5,729 bases of DNA from Acidobacteriota bacterium (lineage in GTDB: Bacteria > Acidobacteriota > Terriglobia > Terriglobales > Acidobacteriaceae), in assembly GCA_021779695.1 (NCBI GenBank), contig JAJYAE010000289.1, positions 1-5,729 of the forward strand, read 5' to 3'. A program made the position numbers and the translations under genes. The first letter of the stretch is position 1. Every line of letters starts with the position of its first letter. Positions 1 through 3,293 of the stretch are shown here, piece after piece. Under the pieces are notes generated by a model. The model was not told the origin of the DNA and did no database searches. It saw only the letters and a list, made by a program, of their open reading frames with translations.

Positions 1-1
1 C

Positions 2-283
2 TTCACGGTGAAGAATACCGGCAAGCGCGCCGGCATCGAGACGGCTCAGGTCTACGCGTCGTTACCGGACGCAGCCGGCGAACCGCCCAAACGCCTCGTC
101 GGTTGGACTAAGGTCGAGCTCGCACCCGGCGAATCGAAGCAGGTCTCCATTCCCGTCAGTCGCGACCGGTTGACCGTCTTCGATGAAGCATCGGATTCCT
201 GGAAACTCACGCCCGGTGAATACACGCTCCGCGTCGGCGGATCCTCGCGCGATCTTCCCTTGCAGAAGACAATCACCTACTGA
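2..283 (+). CDS. GH3 beta-glucosidase, C-terminal fibronectin III-like domain (5' truncated)
   Basis: Only the last 93 codons are in the window; the reading frame is open through base 2, so the start lies upstream. The product ends in a domain with the features of the fibronectin type III-like domain (PF14310) that closes many family 3 glycoside hydrolases: VKNTGKRAG near the start, then AQVYASLP, then a KRLVGWTKVELAPGESK stretch, and a final strand region containing PGEYTLRVGGSS before the TGA stop. Known GH3 enzymes of this layout release glucose or xylose from the non-reducing ends of beta-linked oligosaccharides, often in the periplasm or outside the cell. The catalytic domains are not visible, so substrate and location cannot be stated. 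The gene converges on prpB, with about 100 bases between the two stops. The domain call is firm; the GH3 assignment rests on this domain alone, which occurs mainly in GH3 enzymes. Confidence 0.85.
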   Translation, partial: FTVKNTGKRAGIETAQVYASLPDAAGEPPKRLVGWTKVELAPGESKQVSIPVSRDRLTVFDEASDSWKLTPGEYTLRVGGSSRDLPLQKTITY

Positions 284-299
284 GACTGGACCCAGTCTC
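282..299. terminator. Inverted repeat overlapping the GH3 stop codon
   Basis: GAGACTGG and CCAGTCTC are perfect 8-base inverted arms separated by only AC; as RNA this would fold as a 7-bp stem with a 4-base loop. The left arm starts inside the TGA stop of the GH3 gene. No T-run follows on either strand, so it is not a textbook intrinsic terminator. It lies between converging genes, where a bidirectional terminator is expected, but a protein-binding palindrome is equally possible. Confidence 0.4.
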
Positions 300-331
300 C
301 GACCGCTTGATCTTGTGCCATTCCTGCGTGC

Positions 332-357
332 CCCCGGTTCCGATTTTGGGACCGGGG
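332..357. terminator. GC-rich hairpin in the convergent spacer
   Basis: CCCCGGTTCC (332-341) pairs with GGGACCGGGG (348-357) as a 10-bp stem with one T-G wobble and the loop GATTTT. It lies between the stops of the GH3 gene and prpB and is read from both sides. No T-tract follows the stem on either strand, so intrinsic termination is plausible but not shown. It may also be part of a dispersed repeat. Confidence 0.45.
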
Positions 358-381
358 AAGCCGGGCTCTGCGCTCCCATCC

Positions 382-415
382 ATGCGCTACCCCTTGCCCT
401 TTGCAAACAGCGCAT
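382..415. repeat. 7-bp inverted repeat across the prpB stop codon
   Basis: ATGCGCT (382-388) and AGCGCAT (409-415) are perfect inverted arms 20 bases apart, spanning the last codons and stop of prpB. The spacer contains the palindrome TTTGCAAA. It could help protect the prpB transcript 3' end, but a 7-bp match at this distance could also be chance. Confidence 0.25.
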
Positions 416-1283
416 CCAGCTTCTTCTCGTAGGCCTCGTAGTCCAGGTAGCGATACAACTCCGCCCGCGTCTGCATCAGCGGCAGCACGCCCTTCTGCGT
501 TCCTTCCGTGCGGATTGCCTGATACACCTTCAGCGCCGCGGCATTCATCGCGCGGTACGCGCCGCAGCAATACAAGATCATGTCCACGCCCGCCGCCGCC
601 AGCTCCTCGCGCGTCCACAGCGGCGTCTTGCCAAACTCCGTGATATTCGCCAGCACCGGCACGCCCGCCGCCTTGCGAAACGCCGCATACTGCTCCAGTT
701 CCGTCACCGCCTCAGCAAAGATCATGTCCGCGCCCGCCGCCACATACGCCTGCGCGCGCTCTACCGCAGCCTTCAGCCCTTCGCTCGCCAGCGCATCCGT
801 CCGCGCCATGATCACAAACGTCTCATCCGTGCGCGCATCCACAGCCGCCTTCACCCGGTCTACCATCTCCTCCGGCGGCACCAGCTCCTTGCCCGGCCGG
901 TGACCGCAGCGTTTGGAGCTCACCTGGTCTTCCATGTGCACCGCCGCCGCGCCCGCCTTCGTCATCTGCCGAATCGTCCGCGCAATATTGAACGCCCCGC
1001 CCCACCCCGTGTCGATATCCACCAGCAGCGGCAGGCTCGTCGCGTCCGTAATCCGCCGCACGTCCGTCAGCACATCTTCCATCGTGCTGATGCCCAGGTC
1101 CGGCAGCCCCAGCGAATTCGCCGCCACGCCGCCGCCCGACAGATACAGCGCCTTGAAGCCCACCGCCTCCGCCATCCGCGCCGTATACGCATTGATCGCG
1201 CCCGCAATCTGCAGCGGCCGCTCCGCTTCCACCGCCGCGCGGAACCCCGCTCCCGGCCTCATGTCCTCGCTCACGTTTGTCAT
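387..1283 (-). CDS. prpB: 2-methylisocitrate lyase (methylcitrate cycle)
   Basis: The 298-residue product cleaves 2-methylisocitrate to pyruvate and succinate, the last step of propionate breakdown by the methylcitrate cycle, in the cytoplasm. It aligns from end to end with the E. coli PrpB sequence as I recall it (296 residues). The active-site loop KRCGH is at 124-128 (catalytic Cys126), SGGGVAA at 49-55, LPDLGIST at 60-67 (Asp62), VDIDTGWG at 88-95 with the metal-ligand aspartates, and TRxELYxYLxYxxYEKKLD near the C-terminus. These features separate it from isocitrate lyase and PEP mutase relatives. The ATG at 1283 is chosen because it gives the family length and has AGGGA six bases upstream; Met8 is an alternative. 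No prpC, prpD or regulator is in view, so either the cycle is encoded elsewhere or its genes lie beyond the window. The usual YPLSAFRAMN segment reads [10 protein letters not shown] (238-247). Fourfold-degenerate codons mostly end in G, unlike the plus-strand genes. Confidence 0.95.
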   Translation of the reverse strand: MTNVSEDMRPGAGFRAAVEAERPLQIAGAINAYTARMAEAVGFKALYLSGGGVAANSLGLPDLGISTMEDVLTDVRRITDATSLPLLVDIDTGWGGAFNIARTIRQMTKAGAAAVHMEDQVSSKRCGHRPGKELVPPEEMVDRVKAAVDARTDETFVIMARTDALASEGLKAAVERAQAYVAAGADMIFAEAVTELEQYAAFRKAAGVPVLANITEFGKTPLWTREELAAAGVDMILYCCGAYRAMNAAALKVYQAIRTEGTQKGVLPLMQTRAELYRYLDYEAYEKKLDALFAKGKG

Positions 1284-1319
1284 GCCGCGTCCCTGCCTCG
1301 CTTGTCCAGCTTCCGCCGC

Positions 1320-1328
1320 ATCATATCA
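1320..1328 (-). promoter_or_regulatory. Putative extended -10 promoter of prpB
   Basis: Read on the minus strand this is TGATATGAT: a TATGAT hexamer (5 of 6 consensus bases) preceded by the TG of an extended -10 element. There is no good -35 box 16-18 bases upstream, as is usual for extended -10 promoters. A start near 1313 would give a leader of about 30 bases containing the AGGGA ribosome-binding site. The call is by position and motif only. Confidence 0.4.
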
Positions 1329-1345
1329 GGATTCCGCTCCCGGCT

Positions 1346-1374
1346 TTGCCCTCCGCGCCGCGCGGTGCGACAAT
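1346..1374 (+). promoter_or_regulatory. Weak candidate promoter for the DUF2911 gene
   Basis: TTGCCC (1346-1351) and GACAAT (1369-1374) each match 4 of 6 consensus bases of the -35 and -10 boxes with a 17-base spacer. A start near 1381 would give a leader of about 60 bases. The match is weak, and the region is shared with the divergent prpB promoter. Confidence 0.25.
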
Positions 1375-1440
1375 CATCGCGTCGCAGCTTTTCATCGTAG
1401 ACGCGGGCCCTGCCCGCCAGCACTCAAAGGAGATCTCATC

Positions 1441-1983
1441 ATGAAGCGTCTTTTCGTTGCGGCCGCCGCACTCATCGCAACCGTCTCGCTCTCCGCCCAG
1501 CCCAAGCAGCCCGCCAGCCCGCCAGCCACCGCCTCGGCAACCATCACGGGCCACGCCATCACCATCAAGTACAGTTCGCCGCGCGTCAGCGGCCGCGAAG
1601 GCAAAATCTTCGGCAAAGACGGCCTCATCAGCCACGATTCCCATTACCCCGTCTGGCGCGCCGGAGCCAACGCCGCCACCACCCTCACCACGGACGCAGA
1701 CCTCAAAATAGGTGACCTCAACGTACCCGCGGGCACCTACACCCTTTTCGTCGATATCTCCGACCCCGATCAGTGGGAGCTCATCGTCAACAAAAAGACC
1801 GGCGAGTGGGGCCTTGGTTATGACGCCTCGCAGGACCTCGGCCGCGTCAAGATGAAGATGACCCACCCCACCTCCATGGTCGAGAACCTCACCTGGACCC
1901 TCTCCGCCCTCAGCGGCCCCACCGGCCAGATGACCCTCGCGTGGGAAAACCACTCCGCCGCCGTCCTCTTCGCCGTCCACTAA
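1441..1983 (+). CDS. Secreted DUF2911 family protein
   Basis: The product is 180 residues. It begins with a clear Sec signal peptide: MKRLF, then a hydrophobic run to about residue 17, with likely cleavage after SLSA (19) before QPKQ. It is therefore predicted to be periplasmic or secreted. The mature part has the DUF2911 hallmarks: YSSPRVSGREGKIFG (44-58), PVWRAGANAATT (70-81), a VPAGTYTLFVDI segment, then a WELIVNKKTGEWG-type strand and a final beta-rich section ending AVLFAVH. DUF2911 is common in Bacteroidota and Acidobacteriota and has no established biochemical role. The ATG at 1441 is chosen because AAAGGAG (1426-1432) lies eight bases upstream and the signal peptide starts there; the same frame is open back to 913, but that region is antisense to prpB. 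The gene is divergent from prpB and appears to be transcribed alone. Codons are strongly C-ending. Confidence 0.92.
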   Translation: MKRLFVAAAALIATVSLSAQPKQPASPPATASATITGHAITIKYSSPRVSGREGKIFGKDGLISHDSHYPVWRAGANAATTLTTDADLKIGDLNVPAGTYTLFVDISDPDQWELIVNKKTGEWGLGYDASQDLGRVKMKMTHPTSMVENLTWTLSALSGPTGQMTLAWENHSAAVLFAVH

Positions 1984-2011
1984 ATATCGGACCGAGAAAA
2001 AATCACGGGTG

Positions 2012-2126
2012 ACCCATCCACGGCGTCCGCGCAGCCGACGCCATGGGTGGGAGACCACGAACCCAGCCCCGCCTCGAAGACCTGAAAGCCTCCGGCTGAA
2101 GGCTGAGAGCACTTTCAGCCGGAGGC
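2012..2126 (+). repeat. Structured dispersed repeat, copy 1
   Basis: This copy begins with a hairpin. ACCCAT (2012-2017) pairs with ATGGGT (2043-2048) and GGCGTC (2022-2027) with GACGCC (2037-2042), leaving a 4-base bulge and a 9-base loop. It continues with a stretch (2042-2089) that matches 2792-2839 in 44 of 48 positions. It ends with degenerate heptamers, including GGCTGAAGGCTGAG (2094-2107), which are part of a long hairpin. It lies directly downstream of the DUF2911 gene. Nothing in it looks coding: an antisense open frame crosses it but lacks protein-like character. It may be an interspersed intergenic element or a small RNA. Orientation is assigned so that the two copies read the same way. 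Confidence 0.75.
2088..2126. terminator. 15-bp hairpin at the end of repeat copy 1
   Basis: A perfect 13-base inverted match (2088-2100 against 2114-2126, left arm GCCTCCGGCTGAA) extends inward by one wobble and one G-C pair to a 15-bp stem with the loop CTGAGAGCA. It is the strongest hairpin I found in the window. No T-run follows, so it is a Rho-assisted or 3'-end-stabilising candidate for the DUF2911 transcript rather than a canonical terminator. An alternative stem, CTGAAAG (2082-2088) with CTTTCAG (2112-2118), competes with it. Confidence 0.5.
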
Positions 2127-2206
2127 ACCGCCAACTGGATTCCTTCCACCTTGAGATCAGGGCCTCCCGACTGATGATGCTGCCAGCGATGCTGACTTCT
2201 TCCTGT

Positions 2207-2236
2207 TGGAAAGTGCTAGAATTGACAGCACTTCCA
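2207..2236 (+). promoter_or_regulatory. Extended -10 promoter within an imperfect inverted repeat
   Basis: TGCTAGAAT (2214-2222) is an extended -10 element: TG, one base, then TAGAAT (5 of 6 consensus bases). A start near 2229 would give a leader of about 30 bases for the gene at 2260. A possible -35 box CTGACT (2192-2197) is spaced a long 19 bases away. The -10 is embedded in an inverted repeat: AAGTGCT (2211-2217) with AGCACTT (2227-2233), extended by TGG/CCA (2207-2209 and 2234-2236) across one bulged A. This placement would suit an operator. A TTGACA at 2223-2227 region has no matching -10 downstream. Confidence 0.45.
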
Positions 2237-2259
2237 CAGTAAGAAAGGAAAGAGCTCCT

Positions 2260-2751
2260 ATGAAGAAAGCCTTTCTATACCTATTGATCCTGTCGGCCCC
2301 ACTCGCAGCGCTAGCCGGAAAGAAGAAGCTGCCTCCGCCCGCTCCGCTTCCCGGCCAGGTTACGCAGGCAAAATCCGTATTTCTCGTCAACGGCGGAGGA
2401 AGCGAACTTGCATTCGATGCTTTCTACCAAGCATTCAAGGCATGGGGCAAATATGAACTTGTAGGCTCGCCCGACAAAGCGGACCTTGTGATTTCACTCC
2501 AATACTGGGTAGAGAAGAATGGCACGACGGCCGTGCCAGTAACCAATTCATATACCAATCAGACCGTCTACTACAGCCATGAGAACGTTGATCCTCAATT
2601 GAAAATGACAATCCTCGACGCCCGGACCAAGGAAGAGCTCTGGTCGACGATAGACCACCGCAGACTGGCACGGTTGGCTTCAAATAGGGATAAGGAAACC
2701 GTAAATTCCGCAGCCCGCCTCGTTGAAGAACTCAAGGCTCGCTCTCAGTAG
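2260..2751 (+). CDS. Small secreted protein of unknown function
   Basis: The product is 163 residues. A Sec signal peptide is evident: MKK, a hydrophobic run AFLYLLILSAPLAAL, and likely cleavage after ALA (19) before GKKK; no lipobox cysteine is present. The mature domain opens with KSVFLVNGGG, followed by FDAFYQAFKAWGKYELV, KADLVISLQYWV, a Thr/Asn/Tyr-rich segment, then LKMTILDARTKEELWSTIDH and a C-terminal helix ending ELKARSQ. This strand-helix layout, with an ADLVI strand and a final LxILDxxTxxxLW strand, resembles small periplasmic domains of the DUF4136 or LpoB/CsgG type, but I cannot place it in a named family. The ATG at 2260 is chosen over an upstream TTG at 2206 because it starts the signal peptide; AAAGGA lies ten bases before it. 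GC is visibly lower than in the neighbours (31 of 60 bases at 2521-2580, against 46 of 60 at 4141-4200 in mutS2), and codons such as TCA, CTA, GGA and ATA occur. It is flanked by the two repeat copies. Confidence 0.85.
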   Translation: MKKAFLYLLILSAPLAALAGKKKLPPPAPLPGQVTQAKSVFLVNGGGSELAFDAFYQAFKAWGKYELVGSPDKADLVISLQYWVEKNGTTAVPVTNSYTNQTVYYSHENVDPQLKMTILDARTKEELWSTIDHRRLARLASNRDKETVNSAARLVEELKARSQ

Positions 2752-2766
2752 GCTCTGCCACGGTAC

Positions 2767-2861
2767 CCTACCCATGAAGTCAACCAGACGACATGGGTGG
2801 GAAACCACGAACCCCGCCCCGCCGCGAAGAGCTGAAAGCTGACGGCTGAGAGCTGACAGCT
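2767..2861 (+). repeat. Structured dispersed repeat, copy 2
   Basis: This copy begins with a hairpin in which CCTACCCATG (2767-2776) pairs with CATGGGTGGG (2792-2801), ten pairs including one T-G wobble. GTC (2779-2781) can pair with GAC (2787-2789) near the tip. The following stretch (to 2839) matches copy 1 at 44 of 48 positions. GTGG-GAAA-CCAC (2797-2808) can form a mini-hairpin with a GNRA loop. The copy ends in a regular heptamer array. It lies just downstream of the secreted-protein gene and is in the same orientation as copy 1, about 750 bases away. Confidence 0.75.
2830..2861 (+). repeat. Tandem heptamer array AGCTGAN
   Basis: Four consecutive 7-base units, AGCTGAA, AGCTGAC, GGCTGAG and AGCTGAC, are followed by a partial AGCT. 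Copy 1 has a degenerate version in the same phase at 2080-2114. Such arrays are typical of slipped-strand expansion in intergenic DNA. The region is too short and has no spacers, so it is not a CRISPR. Confidence 0.8.
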
Positions 2862-2907
2862 CGCCGTCCGCTGCCCTGCCCGCTCCACCCCAGACCCGCA
2901 CTGCCGC

Positions 2908-2913
2908 TACAAT
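2908..2913 (+). promoter_or_regulatory. Candidate -10 box of the fmdB-mutS2 unit
   Basis: TACAAT matches 5 of 6 consensus -10 bases and stands out in GC-rich surroundings. No -35 box is evident 16-18 bases upstream. A start near 2920 would leave a leader of about 34 bases that contains the ribosome-binding-site hairpin at 2931-2942. Confidence 0.35.
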
Positions 2914-2930
2914 AGAGGCAAGCACCATCC

Positions 2931-2942
2931 CCTCTCCGGAGG
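2931..2942 (+). promoter_or_regulatory. Ribosome-binding site inside a UCCG tetraloop hairpin
   Basis: CCTC-TCCG-GAGG can fold as a 4-bp stem capped by a C(UCCG)G loop, a member of the unusually stable UNCG class. The Shine-Dalgarno sequence GGAGG (2938-2942) sits in the loop and 3' arm, 11 bases before the TTG start of fmdB. If it folds, it would hide the ribosome-binding site and, with the weak TTG start, keep translation low. Folding in the cell is inferred; the pairing itself is seen in the sequence. Confidence 0.4.
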
Positions 2943-2953
2943 CATCACAGACC

Positions 2954-3268
2954 TTGCCTTTATACGAGTACCGCTGCACCCAGTGCGGCCATCGCTTCGA
3001 GAAAATCCAGAGCTTCAACGCCGAGCCGGAAACCGTCTGTCCCAAATGCAGCGGCTCACTTGAGCGTCCCCTCACCGCGCCAGCCTTCCAGTTCAAAGGC
3101 GCCGGCTGGTACGTCAACGACTACGCGCCCAAAGCCGCTTCCGGCAGCGCCAGCAGCACCACTGAATCCGCCGCACCCGCCGCTGACGCCAAGCCCGCCG
3201 CCACTGAGGCCCCTGCAGCTAAGCCCGCCGAGCCGTCCAAGCCCGCATCCTCCACATCCTCCACCTAG
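2954..3268 (+). CDS. FmdB family zinc-ribbon protein
   Basis: The product is 104 residues. Residues 1-57 are a typical FmdB/CxxC-CxxC regulatory zinc ribbon: it opens MPLYEYRCTQCGHRFE with Cys8 and Cys11, followed by VCPKC with Cys29 and Cys32, and closes with FQFKGAGWYVNDY (45-57). The four cysteines are expected to bind one zinc. The family is named after a putative regulator of formamidase genes; its molecular role remains unclear. The TTG start at 2954 is supported because the near-invariant MPxYEYxC begins exactly there, no ATG or GTG lies just upstream in frame, and GGAGG is 11 bases before it. Residues 60-104 are a low-complexity Ala/Pro/Lys/Ser/Thr tail, probably disordered and variable between species. 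mutS2 follows after 25 bases on the same strand, so the two are probably co-transcribed. Confidence 0.93.
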   Translation: MPLYEYRCTQCGHRFEKIQSFNAEPETVCPKCSGSLERPLTAPAFQFKGAGWYVNDYAPKAASGSASSTTESAAPAADAKPAATEAPAAKPAEPSKPASSTSST

Positions 3269-3293
3269 CGCGCAGCTCCCGCGCCCATCCCGC

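Noticed and set aside
183..1400. Long plus-strand open frame of 405 codons across prpB
   Set aside because: It is antisense to prpB, is dominated by Arg, His, Leu and Pro as expected from a GC-rich shadow, has no recognisable domain, and prpB is unambiguous.
913..1440. N-terminal extension of the DUF2911 gene in the same frame
   Set aside because: The extension is antisense to prpB, while a good ribosome-binding site and a signal peptide begin at 1441.
1321..2112. Minus-strand open frame of 263 codons opposite the DUF2911 gene
   Set aside because: The translation is Gly/Val/Asp/Glu-rich low complexity, typical of the reverse of a C-ending codon gene, and it runs into the repeat element.
2206..2259. 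TTG start 18 codons upstream for the small secreted protein
   Set aside because: It would bury the signal peptide behind a polar extension, and it overlaps the likely promoter; the ATG at 2260 fits better.
2830..2861. Heptamer array as a CRISPR
   Set aside because: Units are 7 bases with no spacers, and no cas genes are present.
2680..3117. Minus-strand open frame across repeat copy 2 whose peptide resembles part of the one across copy 1
   Set aside because: The shared LRGGAGFVVSHP peptide comes from both frames reading the DNA repeat; it is not evidence of a protein family.
3269..3293. Separate promoter or ribosome-binding site for mutS2
   Set aside because: The 25-base gap is C-rich with no purine-rich Shine-Dalgarno sequence and no -10-like sequence; co-transcription with fmdB is simpler.
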